Notes: generated by a model not told the origin, from the letters alone. DNA of 64,000 nt from an uncultured Eubacteriales bacterium (GCA_934597725.1 CAKTSK010000008.1:1-64000); one strand, 5' to 3'. Counted from the stretch's first letter, positions 1-9,101 are shown. Numbers and translations are program-made.

Positions 1-75
1 GCACTGAGGACACTCCTGGGGGGGCTGATCGCCTTCGTGTACATAACCGCAAACACTGCAAACATACTTGCTCAT
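1..75 (-). CDS. Rubredoxin-type N-terminus of a rubrerythrin-like protein (partial)
   Basis: Only the first 25 codons lie in the window; the gene runs off the left edge. The peptide begins MSKYVCSVCGYVHEGD and continues to a second CPQC, giving the paired CxxC knuckles of a rubredoxin iron site. An N-terminal rubredoxin module is typical of reverse rubrerythrin/NADH peroxidase proteins, which remove peroxide in anaerobes. A GGAGG ribosome site sits about 8 bases before the ATG and a good promoter lies upstream. The diiron domain is not visible, so a stand-alone rubredoxin or a flavin reductase fusion is also possible. Confidence 0.6.
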   Translation of the reverse strand, partial: MSKYVCSVCGYVHEGDQPPQECPQC

Positions 76-171
76 ATTATATTCCTCCATACATTGTTCT
101 CTGTTTCCAGAGTGTGAAATTGAACTATTTGAACTGAAATCAGGGGGTTGTTCTGTTCTTGGAACGAGTTT

Positions 172-200
172 ATTGTACACCATATCTGGTACGTTGTAAA
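172..200 (-). promoter_or_regulatory. Sigma-A promoter for the rubredoxin-domain gene
   Basis: Read on the minus strand: TTTACA, a 17-base spacer, then TACAAT. It implies a leader of roughly 90 bases before the ATG at 75. The surrounding intergenic stretch is clearly richer in A+T than the genes. Confidence 0.7.
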
Positions 201-252
201 CCCCATTTTCCTATATATTTTGTGGTTTTTTTGCAAATCTGTGTGACCTGCG

Positions 253-843
253 TCACAGCTTTTTGATCTCCTCCAGCAGGGTCTGCCGGTCATAGAGCGC
301 CGAGAGAATGGGCAGCATGGCGTTGGGGGTCAGGTGGGCGGGCAGGTCCAGATGCCGCAGCAGCTTCTGCCGTTTTTCCCGGCTGCCCTCGCCTCCGGTC
401 AGGCCGCAGGCGAACAGGTCCGCCTTGGTCAGCCCGCCGGACGGGGCCTTTCCGGATCCCTCCGAGAGGATGGTCGCACCGGCCCGGCGCAGGACATGTT
501 CCAGCACAGCGGGAGACATCCCCTCCACCCCCAGCAGCCCTGCCTTGCCGGGCTGGCGTTTGCGCCGCTCCTTGCCCTTCCGGTCGGGAATGTAGGCGTG
601 CTTGACCTGATCCGGGGGCAGGGCGCTTTTGAGGTAATTGCGGATCTGGAACCCCGCGCCGTCGCTGTCGGTGAGGACGATCAGCCCCTGCTTCTCCCCC
701 AGCCGCCGCAGCAGGGCCAGGGTCTCCCGGTCCTTGTAGATCCCGAACCCGTGGGTCTCCAGAATGACGGCGTCCACCAGCTGGGACAGGGTGTTTTTGT
801 CATAGCGGCCTTCCACCACGATGGCCTCCCGGATCTTTAACAT
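253..843 (-). CDS. rnmV: Ribonuclease M5 (TOPRIM/DUF4093)
   Basis: A 196-residue protein expected to trim the ends of 5S rRNA precursor. The TOPRIM fold is visible: the catalytic glutamate in VVEGRYDK (E11) and the acidic pair in LTDSDGAG (D59, D61). A basic stretch (KGKERRKRQPGK, about 90-101) and a helical C-terminal region follow, as in RNase M5/DUF4093 proteins. The ATG at 841-843 overlaps the stop of holA by seven bases, so translation is probably coupled. rnmV often lies near ksgA or tatD; here it follows comEC and holA. The reading frame stays open upstream, but that part is a shadow of holA. Confidence 0.85.
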   Translation of the reverse strand: MLKIREAIVVEGRYDKNTLSQLVDAVILETHGFGIYKDRETLALLRRLGEKQGLIVLTDSDGAGFQIRNYLKSALPPDQVKHAYIPDRKGKERRKRQPGKAGLLGVEGMSPAVLEHVLRRAGATILSEGSGKAPSGGLTKADLFACGLTGGEGSREKRQKLLRHLDLPAHLTPNAMLPILSALYDRQTLLEEIKKL

Positions 844-1904
844 GCGCTTCCTCCCGACGCCAGCTCCAACACCAGGGACACCAGCAGGTCCTTGCTGTCC
901 GCGCCGGCCACCGACTTCATGGCCAGGTCGGTCTCCGCGCACCGGGTCATGGCATGGCGGCACCAGTCCAGGCCGTGGCGGCGGGCGCCCTCCATCAGCT
1001 TCTGGGCGGGATAGGACGAGCGCATCCCCCACAGGTCCATGAGCCACCGGCTCCCCTCCCCGGCCTCCAGAGCCACCCGGGCGCTGTAGAGCTGGCGCAG
1101 GTGCTTGCCCAGGGCCGCCAGGATCAGGATGGGGGGCTGCTGCATCCGCAGCAGGTCGGCCAGCACGGACAAGGCCCGGTCCATCTGCTTCCGGGTGAGG
1201 GCGTCGGTCATCTGAAAGACCACCGCGTCGATGATGGGGATGGCCACCGCGTCGATGTCCTCTCGGGTGACCCGGCGCTGCCTGGCATAGGCTCCGATCT
1301 TGCCGATCTCCGAGATGAGGCCGTTCATGAGGTCGCCGCACAGGAAGATCAGATACTGCGCGTCTGCCGTGTCGATGTCGTGGTCCAAGGCCCGGAACCG
1401 GCGGCCGATCCAATCCACCAGATCGCTCTGTCCCTGGCGGGCGAACTTCACCACCTGTCCCCGCTCCTTGATCACCCCGGCCAGCTTCTTCATCCGCGCG
1501 TCGCTCTTGTACGGGATGATGTCGTACACAAAGACCAGGCAGCAGTAGTCGGGCAGGTCGGCCAGCAGCTGGACCATGGCGCTGCGCTCGGCCTCCGGCG
1601 CTTTGAAGAGGTCGTAGTCCTGCACCACCACCATGGTCCGCTGGCTCATCATGGGCAGGGCGTCCACGATCTCTCCCAGCCGCTGGACGGTGAGGTTTTT
1701 GCCCGGAAGCAGGTGGTGGTTGAACTCCTCCATCCCCTTGGGGATGAGGGTCTGCCGCAGCCGGTCCAGGTAGTAGTCCCGCAGATAGGTCTCCTCCCCG
1801 TGGAAGAGATAGAGGACCCCGGGCGTTCCCTGGGACAGGTCCTGTTTCAGCTTTCGGTAGGCGGCCTGACTGCTGTCGGCGCTGGGCTGCCGTTGTTTTG
1901 CCAT
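837..1904 (-). CDS. holA: DNA polymerase III subunit delta
   Basis: A 355-residue clamp-loader subunit that opens the beta sliding clamp on DNA. The N-terminal region contains YLFHGEETYLRDYY (about 32-45), the HolA signature replacing a true Walker A motif. AAA+-like and collar helices follow (LRMQQPPILILAALGKHL near residue 260). The start is fixed by a GGGAGGA ribosome site 8-9 bases before the ATG. The first codons overlap the end of comEC by 58 bases, and the stop overlaps rnmV, so the three genes form one minus-strand operon. The order comEC-holA is common in Firmicutes. Confidence 0.93.
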   Translation of the reverse strand: MAKQRQPSADSSQAAYRKLKQDLSQGTPGVLYLFHGEETYLRDYYLDRLRQTLIPKGMEEFNHHLLPGKNLTVQRLGEIVDALPMMSQRTMVVVQDYDLFKAPEAERSAMVQLLADLPDYCCLVFVYDIIPYKSDARMKKLAGVIKERGQVVKFARQGQSDLVDWIGRRFRALDHDIDTADAQYLIFLCGDLMNGLISEIGKIGAYARQRRVTREDIDAVAIPIIDAVVFQMTDALTRKQMDRALSVLADLLRMQQPPILILAALGKHLRQLYSARVALEAGEGSRWLMDLWGMRSSYPAQKLMEGARRHGLDWCRHAMTRCAETDLAMKSVAGADSKDLLVSLVLELASGGSAC

Positions 1905-4153
1905 GTTGGTTCCTCCCTGTTTTGCGTGACCGTCACCCGGCCGTGGTGGTCGGTGCGGTACACCGTTGTGCCGGCCTGTTCCAGCCGGGTCAAAGTCTCC
2001 GGCGCGGGGTGGCCGTAGGAATTGTGGCCCACGGAGATCACCGCCGTCTCGGGCCGAAAGACCTCCAGCAGCCGCTGGCCGGTGGAGGTGCGGGAGCCGT
2101 GGTGGCCGGTCACCAGCAGTTCCCCGTCGGGCAGGTCCTTTCGGGCCACCAGAAGGTCCTCCCCCGTGGCAGGCAGGTCGCCGGTGATGAGGGCCTGCCA
2201 GTCCTCCAGAGCGCACAGCACCGACAGGCAGCGCTCGTTGGCGTCGCCCTCCCCTCCCTGAGGCTCGTAGAGGGTCAGTTGGACCTCTCCCAAGGTCGTC
2301 TGGCTGGTCTCTTTGATGAAATAAAGGGGGATCCCCTGGGCCTTGGCTTTTTCCTCAATGGTCTGGCGCAGTGGATCGTCCGGGTCCACATCCGGCGCGG
2401 CGATGGCGCGGACCGTCAGCCGGTCCAGCAGCTCCGGCACGCCCCCGGCATGGTCCTCGTGGAAATGGGTCAGCACCAGCAGGTCCAGCACGCTGCTGCC
2501 GGTGGACTGGAGATAGGTGGCCGCCGTGTCCCCCGGGTCCAGGGTGCCGCCGCAGTCGATGAGGGCCCGGGTCCGGCCCGAGGTCACCGCCACGCTCTGG
2601 CCCTGGCCCACGTCCAGCACCGTCAGGATCAGATCCTGCCGCTGGGTGGTCCGGGCTGTGAGCAGCGCCGACAGGCAGAAGGTCGCCACACAGGCACAGA
2701 CCGGAAGGACCGGCCGCTTGCCCTTGCCGGGCCACAGCAGGACCAGCAGCACGACCCCGTAGGCAAACAGCAGCCAGAGGGCGTAGTACCCCTGGGTCAG
2801 ATCCAGAGACGCCAGACTCCACCGGCTGGCCTGCTGGGCAAACCACAGGAAAAAGCGGATGGGCAGGCCCACCACCGCCGCCAGGAACTCCCCCAGCGGC
2901 AGCCACAGCGCCCCGGCAGCCACCGAGAGCGCGCCGCCCACAAAGGCTGCGGTCACCGACCAACCTGTAATCAGGTTCGCCACCGGCGCGGCCAGCGCAA
3001 AGCGCCCGAAATACAGCGCTGACAGCGGGACCGTGAACACCATGGCGCTCAGGCTGATGGCCACCACCCCCAGCACCGGACGAAGCACGGGCCGCAGACG
3101 CCGGGGCAGCGGTTCGCTCCACGCCCGCTCCCACCGCTGTCCAAAGAGGAGAATGCCCAGAGTGGAGAGGAAGGAGAATTGCAGGCCGGCGTCGGCCACG
3201 CTATAAGGATTCAAGGCCAGCAGGAACAGCAGCGCCGCGCACAGGCCGGTCACCGCGTGATATTCCCGTCCCAGCCGCGGGGCCAGCAGGGAGAGGATGC
3301 AGAGGATGGTGGCCCGCACCGTGCCCGGCGCGCTGCCGGTCATCAGGCAAAAGCCCACCAGAACGACCAGAAGAACCCCCAAGGTCAGGTTCCGCCTGGG
3401 ATTCAGGAACAAGGTGAGGAAACCCACCAGGAAGGTCACATGCAGGCCGGAAATGACCACCACATGGCTCAGGCCCACCCGGTTGAACTGGTGTTGGGCG
3501 CGCTCCTCCAGGCCGCTTTTCTCGCCAGTGAGCAGGGCCTGGAGAAAGCCCGCCTGGTCCGGAGGATACAGGCGGTCCAGCAGCTGGCGGATCTCCTGGG
3601 CCAGATAGGCCGGCGCGTACCGCAGGGGGATGCCCTCGCAGCGGTCCACGGTCACCTCGCCGTAGCCTTTCAGGTGCAGCTGGACCCCCTTCCCGGCATA
3701 ATATAAGGTCTCTTTTCCCCGGATGCGGTTTGCCGGGGTGCAGTAGGCCACGCAGGAAAAGCGGTCTCCCGGACGGAGGTCCGCCAAGTCTTTGCCGCCG
3801 AAAAACCGGGCGGCGCACTTGCGTCCGTCCCCCTCGCCGGCCTTCACGGGGATGGTCACCCCGTGTTCGGTCTCCTGGGGCCACTGGGTCACCACGGCCT
3901 CCAGGCGGACGGTGCGGCAGGCCATCGCCTGGGCCGGGCTGAGGACCAGCGCGCCGTAAGCCGTCAGCCACAGCAGCGCCGCCGCCGCGCCAAACAGGAG
4001 CCGCCGCAGCGGCGGCCACCGTTTCGCCAGCCGGCACACCAGGCTGGCGGCCAGACACCCGATGCCCACCGGAAGGACCCAGGCCGTCCAAGGAAGGTAG
4101 ACGCCCAGCAGGGCGGCCAGGGCGAAGCCGCCGGTAACCCAAAGCAATCTCAC
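1847..4153 (-). CDS. comEC: ComEC/Rec2 DNA-uptake channel with MBL-fold domain
   Basis: A 768-residue polytopic membrane protein expected to carry single-stranded DNA across the membrane during transformation. The order of parts is: hydrophobic N-terminus, a soluble DUF4131-type OB region (about 80-200), a long multi-helix competence core with the motif HVVVISGLHVTFL, and a C-terminal metallo-beta-lactamase-like domain with THFHEDHAGG (the HxHxDH metal motif) and later VTGHHGS. The start is GTG with GGGGGAGA just upstream. comEC is often kept in species never shown to be transformable, so real competence is inference. Confidence 0.92.
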   Translation of the reverse strand: MRLLWVTGGFALAALLGVYLPWTAWVLPVGIGCLAASLVCRLAKRWPPLRRLLFGAAAALLWLTAYGALVLSPAQAMACRTVRLEAVVTQWPQETEHGVTIPVKAGEGDGRKCAARFFGGKDLADLRPGDRFSCVAYCTPANRIRGKETLYYAGKGVQLHLKGYGEVTVDRCEGIPLRYAPAYLAQEIRQLLDRLYPPDQAGFLQALLTGEKSGLEERAQHQFNRVGLSHVVVISGLHVTFLVGFLTLFLNPRRNLTLGVLLVVLVGFCLMTGSAPGTVRATILCILSLLAPRLGREYHAVTGLCAALLFLLALNPYSVADAGLQFSFLSTLGILLFGQRWERAWSEPLPRRLRPVLRPVLGVVAISLSAMVFTVPLSALYFGRFALAAPVANLITGWSVTAAFVGGALSVAAGALWLPLGEFLAAVVGLPIRFFLWFAQQASRWSLASLDLTQGYYALWLLFAYGVVLLVLLWPGKGKRPVLPVCACVATFCLSALLTARTTQRQDLILTVLDVGQGQSVAVTSGRTRALIDCGGTLDPGDTAATYLQSTGSSVLDLLVLTHFHEDHAGGVPELLDRLTVRAIAAPDVDPDDPLRQTIEEKAKAQGIPLYFIKETSQTTLGEVQLTLYEPQGGEGDANERCLSVLCALEDWQALITGDLPATGEDLLVARKDLPDGELLVTGHHGSRTSTGQRLLEVFRPETAVISVGHNSYGHPAPETLTRLEQAGTTVYRTDHHGRVTVTQNREEPTWQNNGSPAPTAVRPPTES

Positions 4154-4213
4154 GGTCTCTCCCCCGTTCTCTCTTCTCTGGTTCTGTGCGGGCCGGATGG
4201 CCCCGGAATGGGA

Positions 4214-4241
4214 AGACAGCCCGCCGTCCGGCGGGCTGTCT
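4214..4241 (-). terminator. Strong hairpin downstream of the alcohol dehydrogenase
   Basis: A perfect 13-base inverted repeat (AGACAGCCCGCCG and its complement) separated by two bases, between the adh stop and the comEC start. Only a weak T-rich stretch follows on the minus strand, so termination may be partial, allowing some readthrough into comEC. Confidence 0.55.
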
Positions 4242-4283
4242 CAACAAAGGCAGGCTCCCGACGGGCAGGCCGGGCGCCAACGG

Positions 4284-5456
4284 TTACCGATAGGAGTCGG
4301 TATAGATCTGGATCAGGTCCTCGTCGGACAGGGTCAGACGGTCCAGCTTGAAGAGGATGCCCATGGTGCTGCGGGCGTTTTCCACAAACTTGGGGAACTC
4401 CTCGGGGGTGATGCCGTAGTCCGACATCTTCAGCTGGTCCACGCCGCAGGCCTTCTGCAGGTCCACCAGAGCGGTGACGAAGTCCATAGGCTCCTTGGCG
4501 TCGGTCTTGCCCATGGCCTTGGCCATGTCGATGAAGCGGTCGTGAAGCTCCGGGCAGTGCTTGACGAAGTGGGTGTAATAGGCCCGGCTGATCATGATCA
4601 GGCCCGCGCCGTGGGCCACCTCGTGGTGGTAGGCCGACAGGGGGTGCTCCAGGGAATGCTCGGAGCAGAGGTTGTCCACGCTCATGACCATGCCGGACAT
4701 GCTGCTGCCGAAGGCGACCTTTTCCCGGGCCTGGACGTTCTGGCCGTCGGCGCAGGCGGTGGCCAGGTTCTGCCCCACGGACTCAATGGCCTTCAGGGCC
4801 AGCATGTCCCGCATGAGGTTGTTGTTCTTATTGATATAGGACTCCGTGGAGTGGAAGAGGGCGTCGAAGCCCTGGTAGGCCGTGAACTTGGGGGGCACGG
4901 AGAGCATGAAGTCCGGGTCCACGATGGCCAGGACGGGGAAGGTGTTCTTGTTGCCGCCGCTCATCTTCTCGTTGGTGGCCTCGTTGGTGACGATGGTCCA
5001 GGCATCCAGCTCGGTGCCGGTGCCGGCGGTGGTGGGGATGGCCACGATGGGCAGGGGCTTGTTCTTCATCTTCTGGCCGCCGCCGGTGCCGCCGTAGATG
5101 TAGTCCCAATAGTTGCCCTCGTTGGGGGCCATCATGGCAATGGCCTTGGCCGCGTCGATGCTGCTGCCGCCGCCCAGGCCCAGCACGAAGTCACAGCCGT
5201 TTTCCCGGGCGCAGGCTGCGCCGTCCATGACGTTGTCCAGGACGGGGTTGGCCAAAATCTTGTCGAACACGGCATAGGCCACGCCGGCCTGGGTCAGCTG
5301 GTCCTGGACGATGTCCAGGTAGCCGTTGGCCCGGGTGGACTTGCCGCTGGAAATGACGATGAGGGCCTTCTTGCCCGGCAGGCGCTGCTTGTGCAGCTTC
5401 TGGATGGCGCCCTGGCCGAAGACCAGGTTGGTGGGAACGTGGAACGAAAAGCTCAC
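4284..5456 (-). CDS. Iron-containing alcohol dehydrogenase
   Basis: A 390-residue group III (Fe-ADH) dehydrogenase that interconverts alcohols and aldehydes with NAD(P)H. The nucleotide-binding GGGSSIDAAKAIA (from about 94) and the family signature region from HSTESY through HSLEHPLSAYHHEVAHGAG, carrying the metal-binding histidines, are intact. Length and spacing match stand-alone enzymes such as butanol or 1,3-propanediol dehydrogenases; the substrate cannot be read. The start is GTG with AAAGGAG seven to eight bases upstream. The gene is apparently monocistronic, starting near an A+T-rich promoter region and ending at a hairpin. Confidence 0.9.
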   Translation of the reverse strand: MSFSFHVPTNLVFGQGAIQKLHKQRLPGKKALIVISSGKSTRANGYLDIVQDQLTQAGVAYAVFDKILANPVLDNVMDGAACARENGCDFVLGLGGGSSIDAAKAIAMMAPNEGNYWDYIYGGTGGGQKMKNKPLPIVAIPTTAGTGTELDAWTIVTNEATNEKMSGGNKNTFPVLAIVDPDFMLSVPPKFTAYQGFDALFHSTESYINKNNNLMRDMLALKAIESVGQNLATACADGQNVQAREKVAFGSSMSGMVMSVDNLCSEHSLEHPLSAYHHEVAHGAGLIMISRAYYTHFVKHCPELHDRFIDMAKAMGKTDAKEPMDFVTALVDLQKACGVDQLKMSDYGITPEEFPKFVENARSTMGILFKLDRLTLSDEDLIQIYTDSYR

Positions 5457-5604
5457 GGTCGATTCTCCTTTCGGTTTTCCATGGGATAGGGTTCAAATTA
5501 TCTACCCTATTTTATCATGGAACCCGGCCGGGCGCAAAGGCCCCGTTCCGGTTTTTTTGAGGATTTCTGCCAGGAAAAGGGCGTGTTTTTCGTCACTTTT
5601 CCCC

Positions 5605-5633
5605 TTTACATCCCACCTGCTCTTTGCTATAAT
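5605..5633 (+). promoter_or_regulatory. Promoter of tRNA-Arg
   Basis: TTTACA, 17-base spacer, perfect TATAAT. The -10 box ends 28 bases before the mature tRNA 5' end, as expected for a stable-RNA gene. Confidence 0.85.
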
Positions 5634-5661
5634 GGTTTGGCAGCTTGAGGTTGCTCTCTCT

Positions 5662-5737
5662 GCGCCAGTGGCGTAATGGATAGCGCATCAGATTCCGGTT
5701 CTGAGGGTTGGGGGTTCGAGTCCCTCCTGGCGTGCCA
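5662..5737 (+). tRNA. tRNA-Arg (anticodon CCG)
   Basis: A 76-base cloverleaf. The acceptor stem GCGCCAG pairs with CTGGCGT; the anticodon stem CAGA/TCTG encloses the loop TTCCGGT, giving anticodon CCG for CGG codons. The T-arm contains GGTTCGAGTCC-type sequence and the 3' CCA is encoded. The gene stands alone between its own promoter and its own terminator. Confidence 0.95.
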
Positions 5738-5775
5738 AGTAAGAGGTTCTTGTAAAAGAACCTCTTACTTTTTTT
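5738..5775 (+). terminator. Rho-independent terminator of tRNA-Arg
   Basis: A 15-base stem that starts on the last base of the tRNA (AAGTAAGAGGTTCTT with its exact complement), a 4-base loop, then a run of seven T. Confidence 0.92.
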
Positions 5776-5805
5776 ATGTTCGGCAGCGTTCCATCAAAAT
5801 GGATC

Positions 5806-5858
5806 AAAAAAGAGCCGCGCATCGCTCCAAAAACAGTTGGAACGGTGCGCGGTTTTTT
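5806..5858. terminator. Hairpin with T-runs on both sides (bidirectional terminator)
   Basis: CCGCGCA at 5815-5821 pairs with TGCGCGG at 5846-5852, with extra inner pairing. Six T follow on the plus strand, and a T-run follows on the minus strand after a short CT. It lies just past the stop of the minus-strand phospholipase-like gene and most likely ends that transcript. Confidence 0.7.
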
Positions 5859-5864
5859 CTGCCC

Positions 5865-6521
5865 TTATCTACTGACGGTCTGGACCAACAGGCTCTCCAG
5901 CTCCCGGGCGGCCGGGACGACCTGGGCCTCCATGCGATCCCGCAGCTCCCGTGCCTGGGTCTTTTCCCGGGCGCGGATGCCACTGGCAGCCGGACGGCCG
6001 GGCCCGCAGAAGCAGTTGCTCAGCGTGGCCATGCACAGCAGGCCGGACAAATACTGCCGGGGCCCCATGGGCTTGAGCACCGACGAGGCCGCCACGGCGG
6101 TGCGTCCTCTCCCCTCGGTCCGGATCTTGGGGGGATTGACCCGACGCCGCTCCCCGATCAGGAGCAGGTCCAGGGCGATCTCCACCCGGAAGTGGGAAGA
6201 ACCCTCGTCCATCCAGCTGTAGATGACCGGATGGACGGTGTCGTCCAAGATCTGATGCAGGATATACCCCGCCGCAAAGCTGCGGGCGGTGGAGCTCCCT
6301 GTCCGAATGGCTTGTGCCAGGTCGGGCAAAGATTCCTCCCGCCACCGCTTGTGCAGCCGGTCAGAGATCTTTTTCGTCAGGAAGGAAAAGATCAAAGGAT
6401 CGGGGCCATACAGGCCCAACTGAAACACAGGCTGATCCTCGGTGCAGAGCTTCTTCAGGTCTGTGGGCAGCTGCTCCAGCACCTGCTGACCGAAGTAGGT
6501 ATGGGCGTTGTGATTCGCCAA
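5865..6521 (-). CDS. Zinc-dependent phospholipase C-like protein
   Basis: About 218 residues. Motifs match the zinc-dependent phospholipase C fold: an N-terminal NHNAHTYFGQQVL, then LYGPDPLIF, then GYILHQILDDTVHPVIYS with the conserved His-Asp-His metal ligands. No signal peptide is visible, so unlike clostridial alpha-toxin it is probably intracellular; many Clostridia have such proteins of unknown role. I chose the TTG at 6521 because GGGAGG lies 8 bases upstream. An in-frame ATG at 6551 has no ribosome site and would add ten residues. Confidence 0.7.
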   Translation of the reverse strand: MANHNAHTYFGQQVLEQLPTDLKKLCTEDQPVFQLGLYGPDPLIFSFLTKKISDRLHKRWREESLPDLAQAIRTGSSTARSFAAGYILHQILDDTVHPVIYSWMDEGSSHFRVEIALDLLLIGERRRVNPPKIRTEGRGRTAVAASSVLKPMGPRQYLSGLLCMATLSNCFCGPGRPAASGIRAREKTQARELRDRMEAQVVPAARELESLLVQTVSR

Positions 6522-6610
6522 CGGCACCACCTCCCTTTCTTCTTTAAGCATACGCCACTTTGCCGTCAGAATCTACGGGAAAATATGAACAATTTTTGAA
6601 TTCTCAGGAT

Positions 6611-7351
6611 TCAGACCACCCAACCCCCGTTGGGCGCCAGGACCTGACCGGTAAAAAAGCGCCCCGCCTCCGAGGCCAGAAACCAGATGGCTTCCGCCAC
6701 GTCCTCCGGGGTCCCCAGCCGTTCCAGAGGGGTCTCCTCGGCCAGAGCCGCCTTGGTCTCGGGGGAAAGCTGACGGTTCATCTCCGTCTCGATGACCCCC
6801 GGGGCCACGCAGTTGACGGTGATCCCCGACGGCCCCACCTCCTTGGCCAGGGCCTTGGTCAGGCCGATGACCCCCGCCTTGGCCGCAGAATAGGCCACCT
6901 CGCAGGAGCCGCCCACCTGCCCCCACATGGAGGAGAGGGTGATGATCCTCCCCTGCTTGCGGTGGATCATGGCGGGCAGGGCCGCCTGACAGCAGTGGAA
7001 CACGCCGTCCAGGTTCACGCCCAGCATCTCCCGCCAGCTTTCCAGGGTGATGTCGGTGAAAAGCTCCTGCCGGGCGATGCCGGCGTTGCACACCAGGGCG
7101 TCGATGGTCCCGAAGGTTTGCAGGAAATCTGCCACCATCCCCGCCGCGTCCGCCTGACGGGCCACGTCGCAGGGATAGATCTCCGCCGGGACCCCCAGCA
7201 CCCGCAGCTCTGCGGCCACGGCCTCGGCCCGGTCCCGGGCGGTGTGGAAGCCCACGCCTACCCCCCAGCCCCGGCGGGCGAACAGGCGGGCTGCCGCCGC
7301 GCCGATGCCCCGGGAGGCCCCGGTGATGAGTACGTTCTTCCGCTCAGACAT
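6611..7351 (-). CDS. Short-chain dehydrogenase/reductase (FabG-like)
   Basis: 246 residues. The Rossmann motif TGASRGIG (about 10-17), the NAG motif in LVCNAGIA, and the catalytic Ser...Tyr-xxx-Lys (SSMWGQVGGSCEVAYSAAK, about 141-159) are all present, followed by PG and the C-terminal NGGW. Overall it resembles 3-oxoacyl-ACP reductase, but without other fatty-acid genes nearby the substrate is open. Its ATG overlaps the end of ychF by eight bases, so it is the second gene of that operon. Confidence 0.85.
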   Translation of the reverse strand: MSERKNVLITGASRGIGAAAARLFARRGWGVGVGFHTARDRAEAVAAELRVLGVPAEIYPCDVARQADAAGMVADFLQTFGTIDALVCNAGIARQELFTDITLESWREMLGVNLDGVFHCCQAALPAMIHRKQGRIITLSSMWGQVGGSCEVAYSAAKAGVIGLTKALAKEVGPSGITVNCVAPGVIETEMNRQLSPETKAALAEETPLERLGTPEDVAEAIWFLASEAGRFFTGQVLAPNGGWVV

Positions 7352-8438
7352 TGAACCGGAACAGGACCACGTCGCCGTCCTGCATCACATACTCCTTGCC
7401 CTCGGAGCGGACCAGCCCCTTCTCCTTGGCGGCGGTCATGGAGCCGCCGCAGGCATCCAGGTCGGCAAAGGAGACCACCTCGGCCCGGATGAAGCCCCGC
7501 TCGAAATCGGTGTGGATCTTGCCGGCGGCCTTGGGGGCCTTGGTCCCCCGGGTGATGGTCCAGGCCCGGCACTCGTCCTCGCCGCAGGTGAGGTAGGAGA
7601 TGAGGCCCAGCAGGGTATAGCTGGCCTGGATGAGCCGGTCCAGACCGGACTGCTCCACACCCAGGTCCTCCAGGAACATGGCCCGGTCCTCGGGGTCCAT
7701 GGCGGCGATGTCCGCCTCCACGTTGGCGCAGATGGGGATCACCTGGGCCTCCTCGTCCTGGGCGGCCTTTACCACAGCCTGATAATAGGGGTTGTCCTCG
7801 TGGTTCTTGAACCCATCTTCGTCCATGTTGGCCGCAAAGATGACGGGCTTGAGGGTGAGCAGGTCGGCGGTGTGCAGGATCTCCCGCTCCTCCTCCTCAC
7901 AGGGATAGCTGCGGGCGGACTTGCCCTCGTTGAGCCAGTCCCGCAGGCCCTTGAAGACCTCGGCCGAGTAGAGGAATTTTTTGTCACCCTTGCCCGCCTT
8001 GGTGTCCTTGTCGATGCGCCGCTCCACCATTTCCAGGTCGGCCATGACCAGCTCCAGGTCGATGATGCCGATGTCCCGGGCGGGGTCGCAGCTGCCCTCC
8101 ACATGGACGATGTTGCTGTCGTCAAAGCAGCGCACCACATGGACGATGGCATCGGTCTCCCGGATGTTGGCCAGGAACTTGTTGCCCAGGCCCTCGCCCT
8201 TGGAGGCCCCCTTCACCAGACCGGCGATGTCCACGAACTCGATCACAGCCGGGGTCTTTTTCTTCGGGTTGTAGATCTCTGCCAGCCGGTCCAGGCGGGC
8301 GTCGGGGACGGTCACCATGCCCACGTTGGGGTCGATGGTGCAGAAGGGGTAGTTGGCAGACTCTGCCCCGGCGTTGGTGATGGCGTTGAAGAGGGTGCTC
8401 TTGCCCACGTTGGGCAGACCTACGATTCCTAATTTCAT
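7344..8438 (-). CDS. ychF: Redox-regulated ATPase YchF (OBG-family)
   Basis: 364 residues, the usual family length. The P-loop [15 protein letters not shown] (about 6-20), the switch region [18 protein letters not shown] with its G3-type motif, the NMDE sequence replacing NKxD (typical of YchF, which prefers ATP), and a C-terminal TGS-like domain are all visible. It binds ribosomes and acts in stress and translation control. It has its own promoter and a leader of about 125 bases containing a small CCTTGC/GCAAGG hairpin. Confidence 0.96.
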   Translation of the reverse strand: MKLGIVGLPNVGKSTLFNAITNAGAESANYPFCTIDPNVGMVTVPDARLDRLAEIYNPKKKTPAVIEFVDIAGLVKGASKGEGLGNKFLANIRETDAIVHVVRCFDDSNIVHVEGSCDPARDIGIIDLELVMADLEMVERRIDKDTKAGKGDKKFLYSAEVFKGLRDWLNEGKSARSYPCEEEEREILHTADLLTLKPVIFAANMDEDGFKNHEDNPYYQAVVKAAQDEEAQVIPICANVEADIAAMDPEDRAMFLEDLGVEQSGLDRLIQASYTLLGLISYLTCGEDECRAWTITRGTKAPKAAGKIHTDFERGFIRAEVVSFADLDACGGSMTAAKEKGLVRSEGKEYVMQDGDVVLFRFNV

Positions 8439-8569
8439 GTTGTCTGATACCTGTCCAGAAACCCTTGCTTTGCAAGGCTTTCTCCCTTTCTCTATGTTTT
8501 TCTTACACCCATTTGCACGTTGTCTCAGACTCCGTTTGATGGTTGAAAAAAAGTCTAATGTAACTGTGT

Positions 8570-8598
8570 ATTATAGCACCAAGGGCCTGTCTTTTCAA
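8570..8598 (-). promoter_or_regulatory. Sigma-A promoter of ychF
   Basis: Minus strand: TTGAAA, 17-base spacer, TATAAT. It is the only strong promoter found between ychF and trmL on this strand. Confidence 0.8.
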
Positions 8599-9014
8599 CA
8601 CAATTTCGCAAGGGCTCTCCGGTCTCTGCGCGGCAGGAAAAAATACCCCTGGCCCCATGGCTGCGGCCCTGTCGCGGTATGCCCGGTACAAGGGCCGAGA
8701 TCCCTCCCCCCTTCCGCAGAGCGGACCCAGCACAGCGGGGCGGCTTTTTCTGGCCGCCCCGCGTTTCTCTTGGGATCTCCGCTGCGGCAGTCCGTGTCGG
8801 GGACGCAGCGTGGCGGGTTTGTCGTCCTGCTTTGACGGACCTGCCCGCCGCCGGTCTCCTGGGGCAGAGCGGAACGGCCCGTCAATTCTCCGAAAAAGAC
8901 AGGATTCCTGCATTTTTTCACCATTCCGTGTTTGTGCGACAAGCTGAATTTACCAAATTTCGCACCTTTTTTTTGAGGAAACCGCTTAATTTTCTGCACT
9001 TTTCCCGGTTTATA
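8599..9014. other. Gene-free stretch with one strong hairpin
   Basis: About 415 bases between the divergent ychF and trmL promoters with no credible gene: the open frames lack ribosome sites and family resemblance. The centre is G+C-rich; both ends are A+T-rich. A perfect 10-base stem (GCGGGGCGGC at 8735-8744 with 8753-8762) has an 8-base T-rich loop. It could be a terminator remnant, part of an unseen small RNA, or a decayed gene. I see no known riboswitch core. Confidence 0.4.
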
Positions 9015-9043
9015 TTGAATTTTTTCCTGTCTTGCAGTAAAAT
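9015..9043 (+). promoter_or_regulatory. Sigma-A promoter of trmL
   Basis: TTGAAT, 17-base spacer, TAAAAT, placing the start of transcription about 50 bases before the ATG. Confidence 0.75.
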
Positions 9044-9101
9044 GCAAGCTGTACCATCACGACAGTTTGTCTGTCTATCAAGGAGCGAGGAGAACAGATC
9101 C

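Noticed and set aside
954..2018. Long open frame on the plus strand across holA and comEC
   Set aside because: It is the antisense shadow of G+C-rich coding sequence; no ribosome site and low-complexity His/Gln/Gly-rich translation.
8503..8913. Possible small gene on the minus strand between ychF and trmL
   Set aside because: It runs through the ychF promoter and the G+C hairpin, lacks a ribosome site and has no recognisable protein features.
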